A stretch of 59,529 nucleotides of DNA, from positions 1 to 59,529 of the forward strand of contig JAQWLJ010000048.1 of assembly GCA_029247365.1 (NCBI GenBank), read 5' to 3'. The DNA is from Acidimicrobiales bacterium (GTDB lineage Bacteria; Actinomycetota; Acidimicrobiia; Acidimicrobiales; Aldehydirespiratoraceae). The position numbers and the translations under genes are program-made. This document shows positions 7,730-16,029 of the stretch, piece after piece (position 1 is the stretch's first letter; each line of letters opens with the position of its first letter). The notes beneath the pieces were generated by a model that saw only the letters and a program-made list of their open reading frames with translations, searched no databases and was not told the origin of the DNA.

Positions 7730-9475
7730 TCAACCGCGGTACCGATTGACGATCGGCATTCGCCGATCGCGGCCGAAGGCCTTGGGGGTGACACGGGTTC
7801 CGAGCGGCGTCTGGCGCCGCTTGAACTCGGCGATGTCAACCAAGCGGCAAACCCGGCGAACCATCTCCGGATCGGCGCCGTCGATCTCCATAGCGATGAT
7901 CTCAGCGACGGTCTTGTCGCTCTCGACGTACGCCTGGAGGACCGGATCGAGAACGTCATAGGGAGGCAACGACTGGTCATCGCGCTGATCCGGCTTCAAT
8001 TCGGCCGACGGCGCCTTGGTGAGGACGTTGAGCGGGATGAGTTCACGACCCTCCCGCTCATTGCGCCAGTGACACAGCTCGTAGACGGTGAGCTTCCAGA
8101 CATCGCGGATCACGGCATAGGCACCGGCGGTATCGCCGTAGAGCGTGGAGTAGCCAACCGCCGCTTCGGACTTGTTGCCGGTGGTGAGCACCAGCCAATC
8201 GTGCTCGTTGGCCATCGCCATCAGCACTGTGCCGCGAATACGTGACTGCAGGTTCTGGTCGGTGAGATCGCCAACCTCGATCTTTCCGTCACTCACGATT
8301 GGCAAGAGCATCTCAGTGAACGCAGCGTGGGCAGGCTCGATCGCCACGATCGACGTCTCGAAGCCGAGATTGGCGGCCAGTCGTTTGGCATCGGACACCG
8401 AGTGGTCGCTCGAGTACCGCGACGGCATGAGGATCCCGTAGACGTTGTCGGGACCGAGCGCGTCAACCGCGACCGCAGCGACAATCGACGAATCGACGCC
8501 TCCCGACAATGCAATAGCCACCTTCGAAAAGCCGGACTTCATCACATAATCGCGGGTGCCCATGACGAGGGTCTCCCACGTCTCGGCTAGTTCGCTGAGC
8601 GGCTCGACGAGTGGCGGCACGATCGGTGTTCGCTTACTCGCCACTGCCGGAGTGACGCGGACAAAGGGATAGGTACGTCGACTCTCGTACGGCTCGGCCC
8701 CGAGGTCGCGCGCCGGGGGTACGACGACGTCGAAGATCTCGAGCGACTCACGAAACGACGCGCAGCGGGCTGTGACGACCGGGCCGTCGGCCGACGGACT
8801 CATCACGAACGAACCGCCATCGAAAACAAGTTCGTCCTGACCGCCGACGAGGTTGGCGTACACGATCGGTACGCCAGCCTCTTCAACGCGAGTGGCAATG
8901 ACCACCTCGCGGGTCTGCTGTTTCCCGATCCGGAACGGCGAGCCGTTGACGTTGAGCACGATGCGAGCACCGCCGTGCGCCAGTTGGGCGACCGGGCCAC
9001 CTGCGACCCACGAGTCCTCACAAATCGTGACGCCAACGGGGATACCAGCGATCTCGTAGAGCTCGAGAGATTCCTGACCGGCTCGAAAGTGACGGACCTC
9101 GTCGAACACGTCGTAGTTGGGCAGATGTCGCTTGTGGTAGGTGCCGTGAATTTTCCCACCGGCGCACACAGCCACTGCGTTCCAGACATCCTTGCTGGCC
9201 ACATCGCCGCCATCGGCAAACCCGATGACTGCGGCAGTTCGACCAGTTCCGGCCGCGAACTTCTCAAGCGCCGCGCGCACGTCGGCGAGAAAACCCGGCT
9301 TGAGGACGAGGTCTTCAGGCGGATAGCCGGTGATGGTCATCTCGGGCATGACGACAACGTCAGCGCCTGCCTCGGTCGCCTCACCCAACGCGTCAAGGGC
9401 CAGCGCGACGTTGCCGTCGAGGTCACCAACCATCGGGTTCAGCTGGGCGATGGCAAGGCGAAGCGTGTCAGCCAC
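7730..9475 (-). CDS. nadE: Glutamine-dependent NAD+ synthetase
   Basis: 581 residues from GTG. The N-terminal nitrilase-type glutaminase domain (about 1-270) shows the Glu-Lys-Cys triad in MPEMTITGYPP, YHKRHLPNYDVFDE and TICEDSW. The C-terminal NAD synthetase domain has the PP-loop ALSGGVDSS and the GNKSE motif. It converts nicotinic acid adenine dinucleotide to NAD+ using glutamine ammonia channelled from the N-terminal domain. The length fits the two-domain form and is shorter than the mycobacterial enzyme. It is followed on the same strand by the sigma-factor gene. Confidence 0.95.
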   Translation of the reverse strand: MADTLRLAIAQLNPMVGDLDGNVALALDALGEATEAGADVVVMPEMTITGYPPEDLVLKPGFLADVRAALEKFAAGTGRTAAVIGFADGGDVASKDVWNAVAVCAGGKIHGTYHKRHLPNYDVFDEVRHFRAGQESLELYEIAGIPVGVTICEDSWVAGGPVAQLAHGGARIVLNVNGSPFRIGKQQTREVVIATRVEEAGVPIVYANLVGGQDELVFDGGSFVMSPSADGPVVTARCASFRESLEIFDVVVPPARDLGAEPYESRRTYPFVRVTPAVASKRTPIVPPLVEPLSELAETWETLVMGTRDYVMKSGFSKVAIALSGGVDSSIVAAVAVDALGPDNVYGILMPSRYSSDHSVSDAKRLAANLGFETSIVAIEPAHAAFTEMLLPIVSDGKIEVGDLTDQNLQSRIRGTVLMAMANEHDWLVLTTGNKSEAAVGYSTLYGDTAGAYAVIRDVWKLTVYELCHWRNEREGRELIPLNVLTKAPSAELKPDQRDDQSLPPYDVLDPVLQAYVESDKTVAEIIAMEIDGADPEMVRRVCRLVDIAEFKRRQTPLGTRVTPKAFGRDRRMPIVNRYRG

Positions 9476-9519
9476 AAAGCCACTCTACGGAACTGCGTCG
9501 GGTGCGCCCAGCCAGAGGC

Positions 9520-10524
9520 TCAGACACCGCAGCCGACATGGAGAACTTCCCAGGGGCCGAGATCGTCATTGAGGTACTCGATGATCCGCGATCCTCCGCC
9601 CTCGAAATAGGAATCGTTCGTCACGATCTCCATGCGGCCATCACCGTTGAGATCAGCGACGGCCGCGATGCGGTAGCTCTCAAAGTACCAGCCGAGATCT
9701 TCGGTTTCGCCAGGCGGAACAACGTAGAAGCTGAGAATCGCGGTCTGCACCTGGCTCTCGATCAACTTGCGCATGATGGTGATCGAGTAGTCCCTGGGGG
9801 ACGCCTCAAAGAGCGGACCGTCATAACCCGCGACGATCAGGACCTCCTCGACGCCGTCACCCTCAAGATCGGTTCGGATGACCTGTCGCAGGGTGGGGTC
9901 GGGGTCGATGACGCCCTGACCGTTGAGGACGTCGGACACTGCGTCCTTGTAGGTCTGGTTGTCATTCGACAGGACCTCAACCTTGTGTGGCACGACGTTC
10001 CAGTTCGCAGCGACCGCGACCGGGTAGTCGGGCCAGTCGTCGAGGCTCATGATCCCGTCGACGTCGGCGGATGGATCGATGAACTCGCAACCGCTTGTGA
10101 CATCGCCTGCGACGACGGTCGTTACCGGCTCACCGAGCTTGATCACCTGGTAGGTCTCGCCCGCGGTGGCCGGAAGGAACCCATCGTCGAGGCCGAACCA
10201 CTGACCAGCCGCTGACCAACCGGCCACGCCGGACCCCGCGACGATCGTGCCTGAACCAGGGGGAAGCGTGGTGGTCGTCGTGGTCGTCGTGGTCGTCGTG
10301 GTGGTGGTCGTGGAAGTGGTGGTCGTGGCGCTGTCATCGGATGCCGTCGCGTCGTCACTACCTGACGGTGCCTCCGTGGTTGACGTCGTCGGGGCGGAGG
10401 CCTCATCAACCACGGCTTCGAGGTTGGGATCGTCGTCGCTGCCGCCACCCACCAACAAGCCGATCAGCAGTCCAACGATCAGGACCAACCCGCCAATGAT
10501 CCCAACAAGGGCACGCTGACTCAT
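9520..10524 (-). CDS. Membrane-anchored protein with Thr-rich linker and FG-GAP-like C-terminus
   Basis: 334 residues. A single N-terminal membrane helix (residues 5-27, LVGIIGGLVLIVGLLIGLLVGG) is followed by a Ser/Thr/Asp-rich linker containing a run of Thr codons (about residues 65-90). A globular domain carries two calcium-loop-like repeats, TDLEGDGVEEVLIVAGY and ADLNGDGRMEIVTNDSYF, as in VCBS/FG-GAP proteins. It is probably exposed outside the membrane on a flexible stalk. Function is unknown. It lies between nadE and glnII on the same strand, with a terminator hairpin on its 5' side that belongs to glnII. Confidence 0.65.
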   Translation of the reverse strand: MSQRALVGIIGGLVLIVGLLIGLLVGGGSDDDPNLEAVVDEASAPTTSTTEAPSGSDDATASDDSATTTTSTTTTTTTTTTTTTTTLPPGSGTIVAGSGVAGWSAAGQWFGLDDGFLPATAGETYQVIKLGEPVTTVVAGDVTSGCEFIDPSADVDGIMSLDDWPDYPVAVAANWNVVPHKVEVLSNDNQTYKDAVSDVLNGQGVIDPDPTLRQVIRTDLEGDGVEEVLIVAGYDGPLFEASPRDYSITIMRKLIESQVQTAILSFYVVPPGETEDLGWYFESYRIAAVADLNGDGRMEIVTNDSYFEGGGSRIIEYLNDDLGPWEVLHVGCGV

Positions 10525-10542
10525 GTCTCGACAATAGACGAG

Positions 10543-10571
10543 ACGAAGCGGCGCCCAGGGCGCCGCTTCGT
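10543..10571 (-). terminator. Perfect 13-bp hairpin downstream of glnII
   Basis: ACGAAGCGGCGCC and GGCGCCGCTTCGT form a 13-bp stem around a 3-base CAG loop, 29 bases past the glnII stop. It sits just upstream of the next minus-strand gene. It is the strongest terminator-like structure in the window, although no poly-U tract follows. Confidence 0.7.
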
Positions 10572-10599
10572 CATTGTCTCGATCAGGCTGGGGCGGGAC

Positions 10600-11616
10600 T
10601 CAGGCCAGGGCCGAGCAGATCGTGTTGGTGAGCAGGGTGCTCACCACGTAGGGATCGGCGTTGGCGTTGGGACGACGATCCTCGATGTACCCCTTGCCGT
10701 CCTGGGCGACCTGCCATGGGATACGGATCGACGCGCCACGGTCCGAGACGCCATAGCTGAACTGGTCATAGCGCTGCGTCTCATGAGCGCCGGTGAGGCG
10801 GTCCTCAATGCCAATGCCGTAGCCCTCGAGGTGCTCCTCGGGCTTACCGAAGGCTCCCATCGCTTCGCAGGCATCCTCGATGAGGGAGTACGGGCCCTCG
10901 CGCATCGCTTTCGTGGAGAAGTTGGTGTGCATGCCAGCGCCGTTCCAGTCGCCCTTCATCGGCTTGGCCTCGATGCTCACCTCGACATCGTGGTTCTCGG
11001 CGAGACGGAACAGCAGGTAGCGGGCAATCCAGAGGTGATCGCCGACGGTGACCGTGTCGACCGGACCGATCTGGAACTCCCACTGACCTGGCATGACCTC
11101 GGCGTTAGTGCCGGAGATAGCGAGGCCAGCCTCGATGCAGGCGGAGGTGTGCTCCTCGATCAGGTCACGGCCATGGATCTTGAGCGCACCGACGCCGCAG
11201 TAGTACGGGCCCTGCGGAGCGGGGAAGCCGTTGTTGGGGAAGCCGGCAGGCCAGCCAGTGGCCGGGTTGATCAGGGTGTATTCCTGTTCGAGACCGAACC
11301 ACGGCTCCTGGTCGCCGAACTGTTCCATCGCGGCGCGCGCCGCCGCGCGGGTGTTAGTCGGATGCGGCGACAGGTCGCCGGTGAGCAGCGTCTCACAGAG
11401 GACGAGGATGTTGTCGCCGCCGCGGATCGGGTCGGGGCACTGGAAGACCGGTTGCAGGACGACGTCGGAGTTATCGCCGGTCGCCTGGTTGGTGCTGGAA
11501 CCGTCATACCCCCAGATACCCGGCGTGTCGCCGTCGGCGAGGATCTTGGTCTTGGAGCGGATTTCACGAGTCGGCTCGGACCCGTCGATCCAGAGATATT
11601 CAGCCCGATAGGCCAT
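10600..11616 (-). CDS. glnII: Glutamine synthetase type II (GlnII, eukaryote-like)
   Basis: 338 residues from the ATG at 11616 (MAYRAEYLWIDG), which has GAGGA seven bases upstream; a longer in-frame extension has no support. Hallmarks of the type II enzyme are LWIDGSEPTREIRSKTK, WGYDGSSTNQA, the ATP/glutamate segment FGLEQEYTL, and GDWNGAGMHTNFST. It makes glutamine from glutamate and ammonia. GlnII occurs in actinomycetes and rhizobia beside GlnA. Here it is divergent from glnA across a 229-base region with a candidate GlnR site, so both are likely under nitrogen control. Confidence 0.95.
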   Translation of the reverse strand: MAYRAEYLWIDGSEPTREIRSKTKILADGDTPGIWGYDGSSTNQATGDNSDVVLQPVFQCPDPIRGGDNILVLCETLLTGDLSPHPTNTRAAARAAMEQFGDQEPWFGLEQEYTLINPATGWPAGFPNNGFPAPQGPYYCGVGALKIHGRDLIEEHTSACIEAGLAISGTNAEVMPGQWEFQIGPVDTVTVGDHLWIARYLLFRLAENHDVEVSIEAKPMKGDWNGAGMHTNFSTKAMREGPYSLIEDACEAMGAFGKPEEHLEGYGIGIEDRLTGAHETQRYDQFSYGVSDRGASIRIPWQVAQDGKGYIEDRRPNANADPYVVSTLLTNTICSALA

Positions 11617-11733
11617 GGTGCATTCCTCTGTGGGTGATGGTGGGCGCCCCTGCGGCGCACGTGAAGATGAGCAGCATGGTGCAAGCTCGGCGATCAGCGT
11701 TGCACCCGTCGTTTTCGCCGTTGTTGCTCGATT

Positions 11734-11750
11734 GTGAACGGAGTGTGAAC
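11734..11750. promoter_or_regulatory. Candidate GlnR box between glnII and glnA
   Basis: Two copies of GTGAAC start exactly 11 bp apart (11734-11739 and 11745-11750) in the glnII/glnA divergent region. GlnR of actinomycetes binds tandem 11-bp repeats with conserved AC dinucleotides one helical turn apart, which this fits. The assignment is by pattern and context only. Confidence 0.5.
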
Positions 11751-11845
11751 GACCGTCCACAGGCCTTTTGCTGCGTGGCCGCGACCGCCACCCTGGGAAA
11801 AGGCGAGCCGGTCCGGCAAGCTAGATGCAATTATCGGGAGTGCTC

Positions 11846-13183
11846 ATGTCGCGAGAACAGGAATACGTCCTTCGAACCGTCGAAGAGCGGGGCGTGCGCC
11901 TCATCCGCCTGTGGTTCACCGATGTCCTCGGCCAGCTCAAGTCGGTCGCGATCTCGCCGGCCGAGCTCGATGCGGTGTTTGAGGAAGGTGTGCAGTTCGA
12001 CGGCACTGCGATCGACGGCTTCAGCCGCGTGCACGAGTCCGATGTCCTCGCCCGACCCGATGCCACCACATTCGAGCTGTTGCCGTGGGCGAAAGCGGAC
12101 GAACCGTCCGGCCGCATGTTCTGCAACATCGAGAACCTCGACGGCACCGCCTTCGAGGGTGATCCCCGCCAGATCTTGCAACGCAATCTGCAGATCGCCC
12201 GCGGTCAGGGGTACACCTTCTTCGCTGCCCCCGAAGCGGAGTTCTTCTACTTCGATTCCGGCGACGCAGCCGACAGCCGACCCGTACCACTCGACCGAGC
12301 CAGTTACTTTGATCTCACGACCTCCGACGTGTCGAGCGATCTCCGCAAGACCACCATCCACATGCTCGAGGCAATGGGGATCCCTGTCGAGTACTCGTTC
12401 CACGAGGACTCGCCAAGCCAGCATGAGATCGACCTCCGCTACACCGAGGCGCTCGACATGGCCGACAACATCATGACGCTGCGTCTCGTGGTGAAGAAGA
12501 TCGCGATGGACCGGGGCTGCTACGCCACGTTCATGCCCAAGCCCCTCAACGGCGTGCAGGGCTCGGGCATGCACACCCACCTGTCGTTGTTCGAGGGTGA
12601 GAACAACGTCTTCCATGACCCTGACGTCATGTACGGCCTGTCGACCACCGGCAGACAGTTCACGGCCGGTGTTCTGCACCACGCCCGGGAGATCACCGCG
12701 GTCACCAACCAGTTGGTGAACAGCTACAAGCGTTTTGCCGAGAAGTCTGAGGCGCCGCCGTTCGTTGCCTGGGCTCGTAACAACCGGTCGGCGCTCGTGC
12801 GGGTTCCAGTCCGCAAGGTCGGCAAGCCCGGGTCGGCTCGCATCGAGTACCGGGGCCTTGATGGCACCACGAACCCGTACCTCGCCTTCTCGTTGATCCT
12901 CGCCGCCGGCCTACGGGGCATCAACGACGGCTACGACCTGCCTCCCGAGACGAACGTCAACCTGTTCGAGTTGACCGACCACGAGCGTCGCCAGGTCGGG
13001 GTCGAACCGCTCCCTCGTTCGTTGCACGAAGCGCTCGACGTGATGGAAGAGTCGAAACTCGCCCGCGAGACCCTCGGTGAACACGTCTTCGAGTGGTTCC
13101 TGCGCAATAAGCGGGCCGAGTGGGCCGAGTACCAGGCGCAGGTCACCCCGTTCGAACTCGACCGTTACCTGTCGACCTGGTGA
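11846..13183 (+). CDS. glnA: Glutamine synthetase type I (alpha-like)
   Basis: 445 residues from the ATG at 11846, which has GGGAG at good spacing; an ATG seven codons earlier has none. It contains RLWFTDVLGQLKS, the catalytic AAPEAEFFYF, the ATP-binding GVQGSGMHTHLSLF, and NRSALVRVP with ARIEYRGLDG. The length and loop content resemble the alpha type, which is feedback-inhibited and usually not adenylylated; this is inference. It converts glutamate and ammonia to glutamine. The glnR gene begins 11 bases after its stop, implying an operon. Confidence 0.93.
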   Translation: MSREQEYVLRTVEERGVRLIRLWFTDVLGQLKSVAISPAELDAVFEEGVQFDGTAIDGFSRVHESDVLARPDATTFELLPWAKADEPSGRMFCNIENLDGTAFEGDPRQILQRNLQIARGQGYTFFAAPEAEFFYFDSGDAADSRPVPLDRASYFDLTTSDVSSDLRKTTIHMLEAMGIPVEYSFHEDSPSQHEIDLRYTEALDMADNIMTLRLVVKKIAMDRGCYATFMPKPLNGVQGSGMHTHLSLFEGENNVFHDPDVMYGLSTTGRQFTAGVLHHAREITAVTNQLVNSYKRFAEKSEAPPFVAWARNNRSALVRVPVRKVGKPGSARIEYRGLDGTTNPYLAFSLILAAGLRGINDGYDLPPETNVNLFELTDHERRQVGVEPLPRSLHEALDVMEESKLARETLGEHVFEWFLRNKRAEWAEYQAQVTPFELDRYLSTW

Positions 13184-13194
13184 GCTGAGTCGAG

Positions 13195-13872
13195 ATGGAT
13201 CCACTGCTCATCTTTCCGTCTCCGGCTCCGCCGGAATTGGCCCAAGCCCTCGACATGGGTGGCTGGGCCTGGAAGGCCGCGACCGATCTCGATCAGGCCC
13301 GCAGCGAACAGCCCGCCGATGGGTGGGTCGGCGCGATCATCGTGGCCGGCACTGAACCCGACGACGCGTTTCGGCTCTGCCGGTCGATCCGCAGCGGCGA
13401 CATTCATGTCGGCTCAGTGCTACTGCTGGTCGGTGGTGGGCACCTCGCGTCGCTCGACTTCCGCGAAGACCTCTTCGACGACTTCTGCCTGCACCCGTTC
13501 CACCCGATCGAACTTGAGGCGCGCCTCAAGCACCTGTTCCGCCGCACCGGTCAAGCCGAACGGGCCGAAGTCATCGAGTACGGCCCGCTCGGGATGAATC
13601 TCGAGACATACCAGGCTGTCATCGACGGCAAACCCCTTGACCTCACCTACATGGAGTACGAGCTGTTGAAGTTTCTCGCCCAACATCCGGGCAAGGTCTT
13701 CACCCGCGAAACTCTTCTCAGCCGAGTTTGGGGCTACGACTATTTCGGCGGCGCCCGCACGGTCGATGTCCACGTGCGCCGCCTTCGCTCCAAGCTCGGC
13801 GAGGAGCACGCCGGTCTGATCCAGACTGTGCGGTCGGTGGGTTACAGCTTCGGCACCAGCCGCTGGGTCTGA
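13195..13872 (+). CDS. glnR: GlnR-like orphan response regulator (nitrogen regulator)
   Basis: 225 residues. The C-terminal winged-helix DNA-binding domain (about 125-222) is very close to actinomycete GlnR: LTYMEYELLKFLAQHPGKVF, VWGYDYFGG, then RTVDVHVRRLRSKLG. The N-terminal receiver is degenerate: the phospho-acceptor strand reads AIIVAGTEP without the usual Asp, and the switch Lys is replaced (HPFHP). It therefore probably does not receive a phosphate, as expected for GlnR-type regulators that act without a cognate kinase. Its position directly after glnA and near glnII supports the role of nitrogen-assimilation regulator. Confidence 0.85.
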   Translation: MDPLLIFPSPAPPELAQALDMGGWAWKAATDLDQARSEQPADGWVGAIIVAGTEPDDAFRLCRSIRSGDIHVGSVLLLVGGGHLASLDFREDLFDDFCLHPFHPIELEARLKHLFRRTGQAERAEVIEYGPLGMNLETYQAVIDGKPLDLTYMEYELLKFLAQHPGKVFTRETLLSRVWGYDYFGGARTVDVHVRRLRSKLGEEHAGLIQTVRSVGYSFGTSRWV

Positions 13873-13885
13873 GACCCGCAGACGC

Positions 13886-14080
13886 TCAATCGTCGTAGGG
13901 GTTCAACTCCGAGAGGGCAAGGTATTCGTTGGGCTCGCCGTCTTCGGTCGTGTTTTCCTTGTCGCTGTTGCGACCGAGCAGCGCTCCGAGGATGCCGGCC
14001 AGCGGCGCCATGCTCATGAGCACACCAACCGGCATGATCACAAGCAAGAACACGATGAAGATGATGGTACCGACGTCCAT
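13886..14080 (-). CDS. Small one-helix membrane protein
   Basis: 64 residues. A long hydrophobic N-terminal half (IIFIVFLLVIMPVGVLMSM, then APLAGILGALLG) forms one or two membrane helices, followed by an acidic polar tail (DKENTTEDGEPNEYLALSE). No family is recognised. It lies 24 bases downstream of the RidA gene on the same strand and could be the last gene of that operon. Confidence 0.6.
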   Translation of the reverse strand: MDVGTIIFIVFLLVIMPVGVLMSMAPLAGILGALLGRNSDKENTTEDGEPNEYLALSELNPYDD

Positions 14081-14104
14081 GGCGCCATTTAACCCGAAAT
14101 CGGG

Positions 14105-14449
14105 TCAGACCGTCGCAATCGCTTCGATCTCAATCTGGGCGCCGAGCGGCAACGTGGCCACGGCAACGGCGGAGCGAGCCGGACGGTGGTCGCCGAACTC
14201 CTCCATGTAGATCTCGTTCATGACGGCGTAGTCATCCATGTCGGTGAGGAAGACGGTGGTCTTCACGACATCGGCGAGCGACGCGTTCGCCGACAAGAGC
14301 ACACTGCGGAGGTTGACGAACACCTGACGCAGCTCGGCTTCGACCCCGCCATCAACAATCGCTCCGTCGGCGATACCGACCTGGCCGGCTGTGAAGAGGA
14401 GGTCGCCACCACGGACGATGGGGGTATAGGGACCGACAGGCTTGCTCAT
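14105..14449 (-). CDS. RidA/YjgF family protein (reactive imine deaminase)
   Basis: 114 residues from the ATG at 14449. It carries the RidA signatures GPYTPIVRGGDLLFTAGQVG near the N-terminus and GDHRPARSAVAVATLPLGAQIEIEAIA near the C-terminus, where Arg and Glu of the active site lie. RidA hydrolyses 2-aminoacrylate-type enamines formed by PLP enzymes. The gene starts 10 bases after the end of the compact molybdenum hydroxylase gene, so it is probably co-transcribed with it. RidA-like proteins are also common next to purine and pyrimidine degradation genes. Confidence 0.88.
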   Translation of the reverse strand: MSKPVGPYTPIVRGGDLLFTAGQVGIADGAIVDGGVEAELRQVFVNLRSVLLSANASLADVVKTTVFLTDMDDYAVMNEIYMEEFGDHRPARSAVAVATLPLGAQIEIEAIATV

Positions 14450-14459
14450 GCCGCGGAGC

Positions 14460-16004
14460 CTACGTGGTTCGCGTCGGCCACGACGAAGGCAAGACTGCAT
14501 CAAGCCAGGCAGCGGCCGCGACCGCAGCCATCACTGCGTCGCTCGCATTGACCGGTTCGCCATCGCATGGCTCGATCGCCACACGAATCTCAGGGGTGTC
14601 GACCGCGCGCAGGATGCCGAACGACCGGATAGTCAGGTCGTGAATTGACCCGTCGTTGGGGTCGACCGCGAGCTGCTCACTCCGGACCAGCCCAAGTCCC
14701 ATGTGAGCCGCACCCTTGCAGTAGGAGCGAAGGACAATCGCCTCCATGTCATCGGCCACCGAGCCGGCCCGGACCGCAACGTCGATACTGCCATCGTCGG
14801 CGATCGCAGCCGTTGCCGATCCGCCCGTCGGTGATCCGATCCACCCCACCTCGCCTCGAGCGGCCGCTGCGAGCACAGAGGCCTCAACCCAACCGGCGCC
14901 GCGCACCTCAGCACTGGTCGGCGGGCCGGGGATATCGACCTCCTCGACGGTGACGCTGGGGAGCACTCGCGAGATCGATTCGACGATGCCCTCGGTTCGA
15001 GCAACCCGGACCACACCCGTTCCATCCACCATCAGCCCTGCCGCAAGCGGGGGACGCTTGGCGCCACGACGGACTGCGTCTTCTCGGGCATAAAGAACCC
15101 GAACCGGCCGATCGTGCTCCTCGGCCAATCGGCGGGCGACTTCGGCGACCTCGGAGTTCACTTTCCCACCGAACGCACCAGCATTCGCAAGCGGTGACAC
15201 TGGGTCGCCGCCCGGCGCGCACCACGACGCATCGGTCTCGAGATACCCAGGCTCGACCCACGAGGTCTGCAGGGTGATAGCCCAGTCGCCGGCAGGAACG
15301 GCGATCGGCGGATCGAAGGCCGCCGTCGTACGCCGGCCCTGGACCTTGCCCGCCGCGGCCAGGGCATCGGCGCGACGTTCTGCCACCACCCATTCCCCGT
15401 CCTGCTTCGGGTCAGGTACGGCGACAAGAGCATCCGCAGGCGCGGTGTCGTCGGCGAATCCACCCTCCCCGAGCGCTACGTGCGAACCGACGCCCTGCGC
15501 GACACCGCCCTCGAGCTCGGCCCGACGGACCGCAGCATCGGTCACCTGCACCGATGACGGGGTCGGGTACGCCACCCAGGCATCGATAACTGGCTGCCAT
15601 CCGGTGCAGCGGCAGAGGTGAGCGAGCAGCGCATCTTCGGCGGTGCCGCGGTCGTCGTGCTCGCCGCCTTTCGCCCGCAGGCTCTCAAACCGGCAGATGA
15701 TGCCGGGTGTACAGAAGCCGCATTGGCTACCGCCGGTCGACGCGAATGCGTCACCCCAGGCAGCCCGGGTCTCGTCACCGAGCCCATCAACCGTAGTGAT
15801 CTCGCGGTCTCGAACCCGACGAACCGGGGTCACGCACGACACCCGTGCCTGCCCGTCGACGAGCACCGTGCAGCAACCGCACTGGCCCTGAGGCGAGCAG
15901 CCATCCTTGACCGACGTGAGCCCGCACTCACCGCGAAGCACGTCGAGCAGCGTTGATGTCTCATCGGCGACAGTATGAGCCTCGCCGTTGACGGTGATCT
16001 CCAT
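14460..16004 (-). CDS. Compact fused [2Fe-2S]-molybdopterin hydroxylase of xanthine dehydrogenase type
   Basis: 514 residues. Residues 1-150 are two [2Fe-2S] domains: GCSPQGQCGCCTVLVDG and QCGFCTPGI with HLCRCTGW. The first matches the C-x5-C-x2-C spacing of the selenium-dependent xanthine dehydrogenase at 41146. The remaining 350 or so residues are a much shortened molybdopterin domain with WVEPGYLETDASW, NAGAFGGK and SYCKGAAHMGLG. The C-terminal DGEPVNASDAVMAAV could supply the catalytic Glu. Normal molybdopterin subunits are about 700-750 residues, so roughly half is missing without any frameshift. It is either an active minimal enzyme or a stable remnant. It overlaps no other gene and leads into ridA. 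Confidence 0.65.
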   Translation of the reverse strand: MEITVNGEAHTVADETSTLLDVLRGECGLTSVKDGCSPQGQCGCCTVLVDGQARVSCVTPVRRVRDREITTVDGLGDETRAAWGDAFASTGGSQCGFCTPGIICRFESLRAKGGEHDDRGTAEDALLAHLCRCTGWQPVIDAWVAYPTPSSVQVTDAAVRRAELEGGVAQGVGSHVALGEGGFADDTAPADALVAVPDPKQDGEWVVAERRADALAAAGKVQGRRTTAAFDPPIAVPAGDWAITLQTSWVEPGYLETDASWCAPGGDPVSPLANAGAFGGKVNSEVAEVARRLAEEHDRPVRVLYAREDAVRRGAKRPPLAAGLMVDGTGVVRVARTEGIVESISRVLPSVTVEEVDIPGPPTSAEVRGAGWVEASVLAAAARGEVGWIGSPTGGSATAAIADDGSIDVAVRAGSVADDMEAIVLRSYCKGAAHMGLGLVRSEQLAVDPNDGSIHDLTIRSFGILRAVDTPEIRVAIEPCDGEPVNASDAVMAAVAAAAWLDAVLPSSWPTRTT

Positions 16005-16029
16005 CGGTCGCAGGTTACGGTCACCGGCG

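Noticed and set aside
10262-10330. Trinucleotide-like repeats that could suggest a microsatellite or short CRISPR-like array
   Set aside because: They encode a low-complexity Thr linker in a membrane-anchored protein; a similar linker occurs in the lipoprotein at 27719-28939.
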